41,379 nt of DNA from Oscillospiraceae bacterium (lineage in GTDB: Bacteria; Bacillota; Clostridia; Oscillospirales; Ruminococcaceae): positions 1 to 41,379 of the forward strand of contig SFFJ01000025.1 of assembly GCA_004557855.1 (NCBI GenBank), in the 5' to 3' direction. Below, one piece after another: positions 21,915-30,234 of the stretch. Position 1 is the first letter of the stretch; every line of letters starts with the position of its first letter. Both the position numbers and the translations under genes were made by a program. The notes below the pieces were generated by a model. It searched no databases. It was not told the origin of the DNA and saw only the letters and a program-made list of their open reading frames with translations.

Positions 21915-24900
21915 ATGACAGAGGCATTCCGGAAGGACACGACCCGAACCATACGCAAAACGCTCAACCGCTTTTGCTCGATTTTACTGATCGTAGCGCT
22001 GGGGGTTGGCTTTTTTGCGGGGGTGCGGGCCACCGGCAATGATATGCGGGATACCGCCAGCGACTATTACACCGAGTATAATTCCATGGATGTGAAGCTG
22101 CTTTCCTCCTTGGGGTTCAGCGAAAAGGACGTTGCCGCCGTGCAGGCGGTGGACGGTGTAAAGCAGGTTTATGCCGGTAAATTCGTGGACTGCCTGACGC
22201 TGTGCCACGATAACTTCCTCACACGGGTATTTTCGCTGCCGCAGCACCCCGACAGCCCCGAAACGATGAACCGGCTGCGGGTACTGGAGGGACGTCTGCC
22301 CGAGGCGGCCGATGAATGTGCCATCGACCAGAATGTGACCGATAAATACGGCTTTCGTGTGGGACAGACGCTGACCCTTTCCCCCGCCGACCCGCTGGAC
22401 GACCTGGAAAACGACCTGGAGAATACCGTTTATACCATCGTGGGGATGGTGAATTCCCCGATGTATGTGGATATGACCCGCCGCGGCAGCACCACGGTGG
22501 GGGATGGCTCCCTGGACGCCTATATTTACGTGCCGGAGGAGAATTTTACCGCCGAATACTACACCGAGCTGTATGTGACCGCCGAGGGCAGCGATGCCCT
22601 GAACTGCTACACCGATGAATATGACGAGCTGGCGAAGGCCCTCAAGGCGGCGCTGGAGCCGGTGGGGGTTGCCCGCGGCGACGACCGGATGGAGGAGATG
22701 GCGGACTACCTCAATGAGAAGATCCCCGAGGCGCGGGAAAAGATAGCCGACGCCGAGGAGCAGCTGGCCGACGCCGAGCAGCAGCTGACCGATGCCGCCA
22801 ACAAGCTGGCCGACGCCCGGAAGAAGATCGCGGACGGGGAAAAGGAGCTGACCGACGGCCGGGCCGAGCTGGAAAAGCAGAAAAAGCAGTATGCGGAATA
22901 CGAAAAGAAATACGAGGAGGGCAAGCAGCAGCTGGAGGCCGCCAAGCTGCAAATGGCGGGAGCAAGCGCCGCACGGGCACAGCTGGCGGCGGGCAAGGCG
23001 CAGGTCAATGCGATACTGGGGCGGATGGTGAACCTGCCGGAGGACTCGGTGCTGCTGCCCATCCTGGCGGAAACGCTGAAGCCCACCCTGAACGAACTGA
23101 CCGACCAAAACGGCAAAAAGCTGAACCTGGGGGACCTGCTGTACGATGAAAACCGCAATGTGACCCCGAAAACGGTAAAGACCACCCAGGCCGCCGTCAA
23201 CAGCTATTTTGCCGAGATGGAAAAGCAGATAAACGCCGGCACCGCCCAGTACGAAAGCGGCAAAAAGGAGCTGGAGGAGAGCCGCAAGCAGCTGGATACC
23301 TATAAATCCGAGCTGGAAAAGGCCGAAAAGCGGCTGGACAGCGGCGAGCGGGAGCTGGCCGGGGCCCGCATCAAGCTGGCGGACGGGGAAAAGGAATTCG
23401 AGGAGAAAAGCGCCGATGCCCGCCAGAAGATAGCGGACGGCAAGACCAAGCTGAACCGGGGCAAGCTGCAGCTGACGGATGCCGAGGAAACGCTGGAAAC
23501 GCTCTCCCCGGCGGAATGGTACCTGTATACCCGCAAGGAGCTGGCGCTCGGTGTCGGGGAATTCGGCGATGACGCCGCAAGAATCGATAATATCTCCACC
23601 ATCTTCCCGATGTTCTTCCTGGCGGTGGCGGCGCTGGTGTGCCTTACCACCATGGCCCGCATGGTCGAAGAACAGCGCTCCGAGATCGGGACGCTGAAGG
23701 CGCTGGGCTACACCAACCGGGAAATCCAAAAGAAATACCTCATTTATTCCTTGAGCGCAACGCTGCTGGGCAGCGCGCTGGGGCTGGCGGTCGGGTTCCG
23801 GCTGTTCCCCACCGTCATTTACGATGCCTACTGCATCATGTACGACCTGCCGCCGGTCAAGGCACCGTTCCACTGGGGGGTGGCTGCCGTTTGCGTGGTG
23901 GCGGCGCTGCTGCTGGTCACTCTGGTCACCTGCAACGTCTGCCGTACCGTACTCAAGGAGATGCCCGCCAACATCATGCGGCCGAAGGCGCCCCCTGCCG
24001 GGCAGCGGGTGCTGCTGGAAAAGGTCCCGTTCATCTGGCGGCGGCTTTCCTTCAGCCAGAAGGTGACGGTGCGCAACCTGTTCCGGTATAAAAAGCGGGT
24101 GCTGATGACCATCGTGGGCATTGCCGGGTGCGCCGCACTGGTGCTGACCGGCTACGGCCTCAAGGATGCCATCAATGACATCGTGCAGAACCAGTTCCAG
24201 CGGGTTTTCCGGTATGACCTGCTGGCGGGCTACAATGCCGACGGAGAAAAGGAACAGGCGCTTTTTGACCAGCTGGATACCGACCCCGCCATTGCCGCAT
24301 GGATGCCGCAGTACCGCAACACCATGACCGCCGCCGATGATAAGCAGAGCTATTCGGTGAACCTGACCGTTTCCGAGGATTATACCCGGCTGACCGATTT
24401 TATCAGCCTGCAGGAACGGGTGAGCCGCAAGCAGCTGACCCCCGAAAAGGAGGGCGTCATCATTACCGAAAAGCTGGGCACCATGCTGGGGCTTTCCGCC
24501 GGGGATACCCTGACCTTACAGGACGGCGACAGCCGCAGCTATGAGCTGCTCATCACCGGGGTGAGCGAAAACTATGCCTCCCACTTTGTCTACCTTTCGG
24601 CGGAATACTACGAGGAGGTCTTCGGCAAGGCGCCGAGCTATAACACGGTGATCATCGACCTGACCGACCGGGACGACTGGGCGGCCGCCAGTGAAAAGCT
24701 GCTGGCCGGCGGCACGGTGCAGATGGTCTCGAGCGATGCCGAGATGCTTGCGCAGTATATGAACATCACCGATAACCTGGGCTATGTGGTGGCGGTGCTG
24801 ATCGTTTCGGCGGGGCTTTTGGCCTTTGTGGTGCAGTATAACCTTTCCAATATCAATATCACCGAGCGTACCCGGGAGATTGCCACCCTGAAGGTGCTGG

Positions 24901-25178
24901 GCTTCTACGATAACGAGGTTTCGGCCTATATCTACCGGGAGAGCATCATTCTGACCATCCTGGGGACCGGGCTGGGGCTGGGACTGGGCGTGGCGCTTAC
25001 CCGCTTTGTGGTGGCCACCGCCGAGGTGGACTCCATCATGTTCGGGCGCAGCATCTATTTCTTCAGCTTTTTGATGGCGGCGCTTATCACCTTCCTGTTC
25101 TCCTTCCTGGTGAACTGGGTGATGCACTATCGCCTCAAGAAGATCGGCATGGTGGAATCGATGAAGTCGGTGGATTGA
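21915..25178 (+). CDS. FtsX/MacB-type ABC permease with long coiled coil
   Basis: A 1,087-residue permease. A membrane helix lies at about residues 20-40 and an external domain follows to about 255. Two long charged coiled-coil stretches come next (about 260-348 and 428-530, repeats of the type KIADGEKELxxGRxELE). The first FtsX membrane domain is at about 555-690 (MARMVEEQRSEIGTLKALGY), then a second external domain, then a second FtsX membrane domain (about 960-1080). Two FtsX domains in one chain mean that one copy can form the full permease with two ATPase subunits. The coiled coil suggests reach across the cell wall or binding of a partner there. The substrate is unknown. Confidence 0.9.
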   Translation: MTEAFRKDTTRTIRKTLNRFCSILLIVALGVGFFAGVRATGNDMRDTASDYYTEYNSMDVKLLSSLGFSEKDVAAVQAVDGVKQVYAGKFVDCLTLCHDNFLTRVFSLPQHPDSPETMNRLRVLEGRLPEAADECAIDQNVTDKYGFRVGQTLTLSPADPLDDLENDLENTVYTIVGMVNSPMYVDMTRRGSTTVGDGSLDAYIYVPEENFTAEYYTELYVTAEGSDALNCYTDEYDELAKALKAALEPVGVARGDDRMEEMADYLNEKIPEAREKIADAEEQLADAEQQLTDAANKLADARKKIADGEKELTDGRAELEKQKKQYAEYEKKYEEGKQQLEAAKLQMAGASAARAQLAAGKAQVNAILGRMVNLPEDSVLLPILAETLKPTLNELTDQNGKKLNLGDLLYDENRNVTPKTVKTTQAAVNSYFAEMEKQINAGTAQYESGKKELEESRKQLDTYKSELEKAEKRLDSGERELAGARIKLADGEKEFEEKSADARQKIADGKTKLNRGKLQLTDAEETLETLSPAEWYLYTRKELALGVGEFGDDAARIDNISTIFPMFFLAVAALVCLTTMARMVEEQRSEIGTLKALGYTNREIQKKYLIYSLSATLLGSALGLAVGFRLFPTVIYDAYCIMYDLPPVKAPFHWGVAAVCVVAALLLVTLVTCNVCRTVLKEMPANIMRPKAPPAGQRVLLEKVPFIWRRLSFSQKVTVRNLFRYKKRVLMTIVGIAGCAALVLTGYGLKDAINDIVQNQFQRVFRYDLLAGYNADGEKEQALFDQLDTDPAIAAWMPQYRNTMTAADDKQSYSVNLTVSEDYTRLTDFISLQERVSRKQLTPEKEGVIITEKLGTMLGLSAGDTLTLQDGDSRSYELLITGVSENYASHFVYLSAEYYEEVFGKAPSYNTVIIDLTDRDDWAAASEKLLAGGTVQMVSSDAEMLAQYMNITDNLGYVVAVLIVSAGLLAFVVQYNLSNINITERTREIATLKVLGFYDNEVSAYIYRESIILTILGTGLGLGLGVALTRFVVATAEVDSIMFGRSIYFFSFLMAALITFLFSFLVNWVMHYRLKKIGMVESMKSVD

Positions 25179-25192
25179 CCGGCAACAGGAAA

Positions 25193-25221
25193 AGAGGGCA
25201 TCCCCGCGGGGATGCCCTTTT
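25193..25221. terminator. Bidirectional terminator, permease and udk
   Basis: The perfect inverted repeat GGGCATCCCC/GGGGATGCCC is followed by TTTT on the plus strand and by TCTTTTCC on the minus strand. It serves two convergent genes. Confidence 0.9.
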
Positions 25222-25235
25222 GCTTGCTTTTGGTT

Positions 25236-25856
25236 TTATTCCTCCTGCCCGATGTGGCTGCGGATGCGCTCGATGAGCATATCGAGGGCGACGAGGTTAT
25301 GCCCGCCCTGCAGCATGATGATATCCGCCCGGCGCTTGCTGGGCTCGACATACTGCTCGTGCATCGGCTTTACGGTGGTAAGGTACTGGCTTACCACCGA
25401 TTCCAGGGTGCGGCCGCGCTCCCGGACATCCCGCACGATGCGGCGCAGGATGCGTTCATCGGCATCGGTATCCACAAAAATCTTGATATCCATTTCGTCG
25501 GCCAGCTCCGCATCGGCAAAGATGAGGATGCCCTCCACGATGATGACCTTGGTGGGATGCACCTCCTCGGTGCGGTCGGTGCGGTTGTGGATGGAATAAT
25601 CATACACCGGACAATGGACGGTATGCCCCGCCTTGAGGGAGCGCAGGTCCTCGATGAGCAGCGAGGTATCGAAGGAATCTGGGTGGTCGTAGTTGAGCAG
25701 CTTGCGCTTTTCGAAGGGCAGCTCATCATGGCGTTTATAGTAGCTGTCGTGGTGCAGCACGCTGACATCCGCCCCGAAATATTCCTGCAGCTTTTCGGTG
25801 ACGGTGGTTTTGCCGCTGCCGGTGCCCCCCGCGATGCCGATGACCATCGTGTTCAT
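25236..25856 (-). CDS. udk: Uridine kinase
   Basis: A 206-residue enzyme that phosphorylates uridine and cytidine, the salvage route to UMP and CMP. The Walker A motif GGTGSGKTT is at residues 9-17. The nucleoside-site runs HHDSYYK, NYDHPDSFD and YDYSIHNRT follow in the expected order. The start at 25856 is preceded by GGGGGAG; a longer frame to 25946 adds residues foreign to the family. Length is normal. Confidence 0.95.
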   Translation of the reverse strand: MNTMVIGIAGGTGSGKTTVTEKLQEYFGADVSVLHHDSYYKRHDELPFEKRKLLNYDHPDSFDTSLLIEDLRSLKAGHTVHCPVYDYSIHNRTDRTEEVHPTKVIIVEGILIFADAELADEMDIKIFVDTDADERILRRIVRDVRERGRTLESVVSQYLTTVKPMHEQYVEPSKRRADIIMLQGGHNLVALDMLIERIRSHIGQEE

Positions 25857-25884
25857 AGTGTATCTCTCCCCCGTTTTTTTCTTC

Positions 25885-25913
25885 ATTTTATCACATTTCG
25901 GCAGGCTTCGCAA
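25885..25913 (-). promoter_or_regulatory. Candidate udk promoter
   Basis: Minus-strand TTGCGA (25908-25913) and TAAAAT (25885-25890) are 17 bases apart, 29 bases upstream of the start codon. Confidence 0.5.
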
Positions 25914-25953
25914 CGGCAGGGCGGGACTTTTTGTGCAGGACGGCAAAAAACTC

Positions 25954-25983
25954 TCGACTTACGGCAGGGGAATATGGTACAAT
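25954..25983 (+). promoter_or_regulatory. Candidate deoD promoter
   Basis: TCGACT (25954-25959) and TACAAT (25978-25983) are 18 bases apart. The -35 is weak. It is back to back with the udk promoter. Confidence 0.45.
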
Positions 25984-26024
25984 AGCGGTAGCGACCAAAA
26001 TAAAAACAGAAAAGGAGAATGTTT

Positions 26025-26735
26025 ATGTCTACCCCCCATAATGCTGCCAAAAAGGGCGATATTGCCCCCAATGTACTGATGGCCGGTGACCCGCTGCGGG
26101 CGCAATTCACCGCCGAGAAATACCTGGAGAACCCCGTATGCTTTAATACCGTGCGCGGGATGCTGGGCTACACCGGCACCTACAAGGGCAAGCCCGTTTC
26201 CATCATGGGCCACGGGATGGGCATCCCCTCCATCGGCATTTACACCTACGAGCTGTTCCACTTCTACGATGTGGAAAACATTATCCGCTTTGGCAGCGCC
26301 GGCGCCCTGCACCCCGACCTGCACCTCGGTGATATCGTCATTGCCGAAGGCGCCTGCACCGACAGCAACTATATGGCGCAGTTCCAGCTGCCCGGCACCT
26401 TTGCCCCCATCGCGGACTGGAAACTGCTTTCCACCGCGGCACGGCTGGCGGAGGAACGCCGGCTGAAGCATATGGTCGGCAACGTGCTTTCCAGCGATGT
26501 ATTCTATTCCGCCCATCCCGAGCGCACCGACCTGTGGCGTCCCATGGGGGTGCTGTGCGTGGAGATGGAGATATCCGCCCTGTACGCCAACGCCGCCTTT
26601 GCCGGCAAGCACGCCCTGGGCATCCTGTCCATCAGCGACGTCATCGGCAAGAATGAGGAAATGACCCCCGAGGAACGGCAGACCAAGTTCACCAATATGA
26701 TGGAGCTGGCGCTGGATACGGTGACCGGCCTGTGA
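26025..26735 (+). CDS. deoD: Purine nucleoside phosphorylase, DeoD type
   Basis: A 236-residue hexamer-type phosphorylase that splits purine nucleosides into base and (deoxy)ribose 1-phosphate. Family runs are visible: MAGDPLRAQF (phosphate site), SIMGHGMGIPSIGIYTYEL, FGSAGALHPDLHLGDIVIAEGA, VEMEISALYANA (sugar and base site) and SISDVIG with the catalytic Asp. Two ATGs are in frame. The second was chosen because GGAG is 7 bases before it, and only 1 base before the first. It is divergent from udk, so pyrimidine and purine salvage lie side by side. Confidence 0.95.
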   Translation: MSTPHNAAKKGDIAPNVLMAGDPLRAQFTAEKYLENPVCFNTVRGMLGYTGTYKGKPVSIMGHGMGIPSIGIYTYELFHFYDVENIIRFGSAGALHPDLHLGDIVIAEGACTDSNYMAQFQLPGTFAPIADWKLLSTAARLAEERRLKHMVGNVLSSDVFYSAHPERTDLWRPMGVLCVEMEISALYANAAFAGKHALGILSISDVIGKNEEMTPEERQTKFTNMMELALDTVTGL

Positions 26736-27295
26736 ACGGCGAGCGACTGACCGACCGCCCCGGCGGTCTGGAAAAACGGACATGGATTCTGGCGGCGGTG
26801 ATCTGCGCCGTGCTGCTGGGTGTTTCGGCGGTGATGTTCATCCCCGTAAAAAGCAAAATGAACGAAACGCTGCCCGCCGTGATGCTTTCCCGCGAAAGCG
26901 GCGAAACACAGGTGACCACGCTGACCCTGAACGGGACGTGGGCGCAGCAGCGGATGGGGAAATCCGCCATGACCTACAAGGGCATTGTGGGGACCGCCGC
27001 GCTGGAGGACACCCTGTGGGACGGCATGGATGCTTTGGATATCCTGCTGAACGAGAGCGCCGACGGCCGGCATTTGATCGGCGGGTTCTTCTACAACCAC
27101 TTCCATAGTGAAGATCACGAGGAAGGCTACGGCTGGCTGATCACCGACCGGGAGCGCAGCTGCTACCTGCTGGTGACCGGTCCGTTGGAGAACGACAGCG
27201 ATGAGGAGTATATCATCGCGGCGCCGGCCGGCAGCGTGGAGGAGGCAAGAGCCGTCTGCGAAAAGCTGGGCCGCTATACCGAGCTGTTCCGATAA
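26732..27295 (+). CDS. Uncharacterised membrane-anchored protein
   Basis: A 187-residue protein that I do not assign. It has a short charged N terminus, a membrane helix at about residues 18-38 and a soluble C-terminal domain (FFYNHFHSEDHEEGYGWLITDRERSCYLLVTGPLE region). The start is GTG overlapping the deoD stop (GTGA), so translation is coupled to deoD. No lipobox Cys follows the helix. The pairing with deoD may be positional only. Confidence 0.7.
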   Translation: MNGERLTDRPGGLEKRTWILAAVICAVLLGVSAVMFIPVKSKMNETLPAVMLSRESGETQVTTLTLNGTWAQQRMGKSAMTYKGIVGTAALEDTLWDGMDALDILLNESADGRHLIGGFFYNHFHSEDHEEGYGWLITDRERSCYLLVTGPLENDSDEEYIIAAPAGSVEEARAVCEKLGRYTELFR

Positions 27296-27304
27296 CTGCA
27301 ACAC

Positions 27305-27328
27305 AAAAGCCCCCGAGAGGGGGCTTTT
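27305..27328. terminator. Bidirectional terminator
   Basis: AAAAGCCCCC, loop GAGA, GGGGGCTTTT: a perfect 10-bp stem with T runs on both strands. It separates the plus-strand deoD operon from the minus-strand rarA operon. Confidence 0.92.
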
Positions 27329-27340
27329 GCTGTGGGCGGG

Positions 27341-27721
27341 TCATTGGCGGGGAACGCCGTTGTCATCAAAGGTGCGGCGGAGCTTTTTTTCGATGACGGC
27401 GATGGAGAGAAGCAGGGGGAGCATCTGCAGGACGGTGACGATGCCGCCCACGGTGCCGATGGTGGGGACCTCCTTCCCCAACAGCAGCAGCATGATAACG
27501 GCGGCGGACACCAGCATGAGGACGCCCCAGCGCATCCATAGCCGGCCGCACTCCCGCTGGGCGTAGTCCCATGTCTGTTGGTTCTGCATGGAACGGCGGG
27601 TGCGGTAGCCCGAAACGGGATTGATGGTGCTGAATTTCCCGCGGCGCAGGGCAGCCCCGGCGCAGACCATCAGAACGGGGATCAGCAGGGTGCAGCAGGT
27701 CATAAAAATCCAAAAGCCCAT
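27341..27721 (-). CDS. SdpI-family membrane protein
   Basis: A 126-residue protein with three membrane segments (about 4-24, 62-82, 88-108). The cytoplasmic loop NPVSGYRTRRSMQNQQTWDYAQR fits the SdpI/YhfL pattern (GYRT..S..N...W..A). SdpI gives immunity to a cannibalism toxin in Bacillus, but most relatives have no known role. AAAAAGGAG precedes the ATG. It begins 1 base after the rarA stop, so it belongs to the same transcript. Confidence 0.75.
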   Translation of the reverse strand: MGFWIFMTCCTLLIPVLMVCAGAALRRGKFSTINPVSGYRTRRSMQNQQTWDYAQRECGRLWMRWGVLMLVSAAVIMLLLLGKEVPTIGTVGGIVTVLQMLPLLLSIAVIEKKLRRTFDDNGVPRQ

Positions 27722-27722
27722 G

Positions 27723-28988
27723 TTATTTCTCCTTTTTGCGGGCCTCCCAGTAGGCACGGGCGGCCTGCTCGGTTTTGTTATCGCCGTAGCGGTAGTACTG
27801 CGTACCGACTAAATCATCCGGCAGGTACTGCTGCGCCACCCAGTGGTTGGGGTAATCGTGCGGGTAGAGGTAGTGCTGTCCCTTTTGCTCCACCTCGGCG
27901 CTGTCGTAGTGGACATTTTGCAGACAGCGGGGGAAGCCCTGTCCCCTGCCCTTTCGGATATCCGCCATAGCGGTATTGATGGCCACATAGGAGGCATTGG
28001 ATTTGGGGGCGGTGGCCAGCAGCACGGCGGCCTCCGCCAGCGGGATCCGGGCCTCCGGCAGGCCGAGCTGCACGGCGGCATCCACGCAGGCTTTTACAAT
28101 GGCGATGGCCTGCGGGTAGGCAAGGCCGATGTCCTCGCAGGCGATGACCAGCAGGCGGCGGCAGGGGGAAAGCAGATCCCCGGCCTCCAGCAGCCGGCCC
28201 AGATAGTGCAAGGCGGCGTCCGGGTCGGAGCCGCGGATGGACTTTTGCAGGGCGGAGAGCAGGTCAAAATGCTGGTCGCCCTCACGGTCGTACCGCATGG
28301 CGCTGCGCTGGGCGGCCTCCTTGGCATCCGCCAGCGTAATGACCGGCTGCCCGGTGGTGGCCAACGCGCCGAGGGCGCAGATCTCCAGCGCATTTGCGGC
28401 CTTTCGCACATCCCCGCCGCAGCAGGCGGCAATATGCTCCAGCGCACCGGCTTCGGCGGTAAGGGCCGGGGACTGCACCCGCAGCTTTTCCAGCGCCCGC
28501 CGGAGATATTTTTCCACCTCGGCAGCATCCACCGGCTTGAACTCAAAGACGGTGCAGCGGCTTAAAATGGCGTTGTAGACGTAGAAGTAGGGGTTTTCGG
28601 TGGTGGATGCGATGAGGGTGATGGAGCCGTCCTCGATGTATTCCAGCAGGGTTTGCTGCTGTTTTTTATTGAGGTACTGGATTTCATCGAGGTACAGCAC
28701 CACGCCGTCCATGGCATCAAAGCCGCCCAGCTCGGCGATGAGGGCTTTGATATCCCCGGTGGAGGCGGTGGTGCCGTTTAAGCGGTACAGCTTTTTGCCC
28801 GCCCCTGCCGCAATGATGCGGGCAGCGGTGGTTTTGCCCACGCCGGAGGGCCCATAGAAGATGAGATTGGGCAGGGTGCCGCTTTGGGCGATGCGGCGCA
28901 GCAGGCCGTCGGTCCCCAGCAGGTGCTGCTGGCCGACCATTTCATCGAGGGTTTGGGGGCGGATGCGATCCGCAAGGGGTGCTGCCAT
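27723..28988 (-). CDS. rarA: Replication-associated recombination ATPase RarA (MgsA)
   Basis: A 421-residue clamp-loader-like AAA ATPase that acts at stalled or gapped replication forks. Walker A GPSGVGKTTAA (residues 46-56), Walker B VVLYLDEIQYLNKKQQ and sensor ASTTENPYF are present. The C-terminal tetramerisation half has the expected run ACEDIGLAYPQA, then KSNASYVAINTAMADI. GGAGG lies 8 bases before the ATG. It is followed by the SdpI-family gene. Cloverleaf copy D lies 38 bases upstream of its start, so it may be in the leader. Confidence 0.95.
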   Translation of the reverse strand: MAAPLADRIRPQTLDEMVGQQHLLGTDGLLRRIAQSGTLPNLIFYGPSGVGKTTAARIIAAGAGKKLYRLNGTTASTGDIKALIAELGGFDAMDGVVLYLDEIQYLNKKQQQTLLEYIEDGSITLIASTTENPYFYVYNAILSRCTVFEFKPVDAAEVEKYLRRALEKLRVQSPALTAEAGALEHIAACCGGDVRKAANALEICALGALATTGQPVITLADAKEAAQRSAMRYDREGDQHFDLLSALQKSIRGSDPDAALHYLGRLLEAGDLLSPCRRLLVIACEDIGLAYPQAIAIVKACVDAAVQLGLPEARIPLAEAAVLLATAPKSNASYVAINTAMADIRKGRGQGFPRCLQNVHYDSAEVEQKGQHYLYPHDYPNHWVAQQYLPDDLVGTQYYRYGDNKTEQAARAYWEARKKEK

Positions 28989-29026
28989 AGTCGGGCCTCC
29001 TTGGGTGGTTTATCGGGGGGTGGGGT

Positions 29027-29109
29027 GGGCGCCGCAGGCGCTCCGGCGCAGCCGGAGCCGGCGGCCGAAGGCCGCCGAAGCCGCCGAAGGCGGCTTGCCT
29101 GCGGCGCCC
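29027..29109. repeat. Cloverleaf repeat, copy D
   Basis: The best-formed copy. A perfect 13-bp outer stem GGGCGCCGCAGGC/GCCTGCGGCGCCC encloses three 19-nt hairpins with no unpaired base between them. They are GCTCCGGC/GCCGGAGC with loop GCA (29040-29058), CGGCGGCC/GGCCGCCG with loop GAA (29059-29077), and AAGCCGCC/GGCGGCTT with loop GAA (29078-29096). Confidence 0.9.
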
Positions 29110-29205
29110 CGGCCTGCAAGCCCGGTGCCTCTGCCCCCATTTTAGCATATTTTCGGCCGTTTGGGAACCGTCAATATCGAACAAATTTTCGCCGTTGTCT
29201 TTGGC

Positions 29206-29475
29206 TCACCCGCCGCAGCCGTTTTCCTGTTCAAACGCCGCGATCAGCCTGATCTTTTCCGCCCTGGTCAGCCGCTTGACGGCGGCCTCCCGCCGCAGCG
29301 CCGCCGCCCTGTCGGGGGTCTCCTCCCGGTAGCGCAGTGTCAGGGGCCCGCGGCCGCGGGTGTATTTGGCGCCCCGCCCGGCATTGTGCATCGCCAGCCG
29401 CCGGGGGATGTCATCGGTGCAGCCGGTATACAGGGTGCCGTCCCGGCACTCCAGAATATAAACCCACCAGCTCAC
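29206..29475 (-). CDS. GIY-YIG nuclease-fold protein (UPF0213/YhbQ-like)
   Basis: An 89-residue single-domain GIY-YIG protein. WVYILECRDGTLYTGCTDDIPRRLAMHNAGRGAKYTR covers the GIY and YIG strands (here VYI and YTG) and the catalytic Arg, and the conserved Glu region EAAVKRL follows. Relatives are small nuclease-like proteins of uncertain physiological role in DNA repair. The start is GTG, with GGAGGGG about 8 bases upstream. Confidence 0.9.
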   Translation of the reverse strand: MSWWVYILECRDGTLYTGCTDDIPRRLAMHNAGRGAKYTRGRGPLTLRYREETPDRAAALRREAAVKRLTRAEKIRLIAAFEQENGCGG

Positions 29476-29534
29476 GGCGTCCCCTCCTAATTTGTATATA
29501 AAAAAACCGCCACAGTGGATAGCCTGTGGCGGAA

Positions 29535-29611
29535 TGGCGCGCTGTAAGGGATTCGAACCCCTGGCCTTCTGGTCCGTAGCCAGACGCTCTATCCAGCTGA
29601 GCTAACAGCGC
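29535..29611 (-). tRNA. tRNA-Arg (ACG)
   Basis: A complete 77-nt cloverleaf with encoded CCA. Acceptor GCGCTGT pairs with ACAGCGC; the anticodon loop CTACGGA between CTGG-type arms gives anticodon ACG, read as ICG. The T loop is GTTCGAATC. Confidence 0.97.
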
Positions 29612-29723
29612 ATTTGCTTTTGACAGCTTAATTATATTACCACACCGGGAGGGAATAGTCAATTCCTTTTTTGCGGTTTTGTAAAAAAGTTTTCCGTTTT
29701 TCGCATCCCGCCGCCGGATACCC

Positions 29724-29752
29724 TTGCTTTTTTGCCGAGAGTAGTGTAGAAT
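29724..29752 (+). promoter_or_regulatory. Probable original tRNA-Ser promoter
   Basis: TTGCTT (29724-29729), a 17-base spacer and TAGAAT (29747-29752). It now lies 20 bases upstream of the displaced 5' half of tRNA-Ser and about 200 bases upstream of the intact gene. Confidence 0.55.
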
Positions 29753-29771
29753 AAATGGCGTTATCACATAT

Positions 29772-29812
29772 GGAAGCGTATCGAAGTGGTCATAACGGCC
29801 CTGACTCGAAAT
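29772..29812 (+). pseudogene. Displaced 5' half of tRNA-Ser
   Basis: Forty of 41 bases are identical to positions 1-41 of the intact tRNA-Ser at 29954. Identity stops abruptly in the anticodon stem-loop, one base past the loop. This is the scar expected when a tyrosine recombinase crosses over in the anticodon region and the incoming DNA restores the tRNA. Confidence 0.85.
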
Positions 29813-30234
29813 GTTTGGCAACTTTGGTAGTTTCGTCCGCCGGAAATGCCCGTAATATAAGGCTTTTCGGGAGTTCAAATTTCACAATTTAATATCGTTC
29901 TTGCATGTTTTTCTTGCATTTTTCCGGAGCAAGAAATAACATATAAGATATACGGAAGCGTATCGAAGTGGTCATAACGGGCCTGACTCGAAATCAGGTA
30001 GTCCTCACGGGCTCGTGGGTTCGAATCCCACCGCTTCCGCCACAAAGTCCAGTAAATTCAAGGGTTTGCTGGACTTTTCTCTTTTCTGCGAGAACTGATT
30101 TCACTCACAGAAAACGGTCAAAATCGGCTCATTTTTGGCTTAATTTTGCTCGTTTGCAAGAACAGGGACTGCCCGAAAAGCCTTATATATCAAGCCTTTT
30201 CGAGGTGTGCCTTGGATTTTTGCAAGAACTGCAC
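29813..30234. other. Attachment-region arms around tRNA-Ser
   Basis: Both sides of tRNA-Ser carry the same short sites in inverted orientation. ATATAAGGCTTTTCGGG is at 29855-29871 and its exact complement is at 30172-30188. GTTCTTGCA is at 29897-29905 (and TTCTTGCA at 29911), with TGCAAGAAC at 30155-30163 and 30221-30229. This resembles integrase arm sites of an att region. No protein gene is seen between 29612 and 30234. Confidence 0.6.
29954..30042 (+). tRNA. tRNA-Ser (CGA)
   Basis: An 89-nt class II tRNA with a long variable arm and encoded CCA. Acceptor GGAAGCG pairs with CGCTTCC; the anticodon arm CCTGA/TCAGG holds loop CTCGAAA, giving anticodon CGA. It is the target gene of the mobile element. 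Confidence 0.96.

Noticed and set aside
21984..23873. A long open frame antisense to the ABC permease
   Set aside because: The Leu/Gln-rich repeats are the reverse reading of the coiled-coil codons of the permease.
30043..30234. A CRISPR-like array of TGCAAGAAC repeats
   Set aside because: Only two direct copies of 9 bases exist here; the inverted copies on the other side of the tRNA fit integrase arm sites better.
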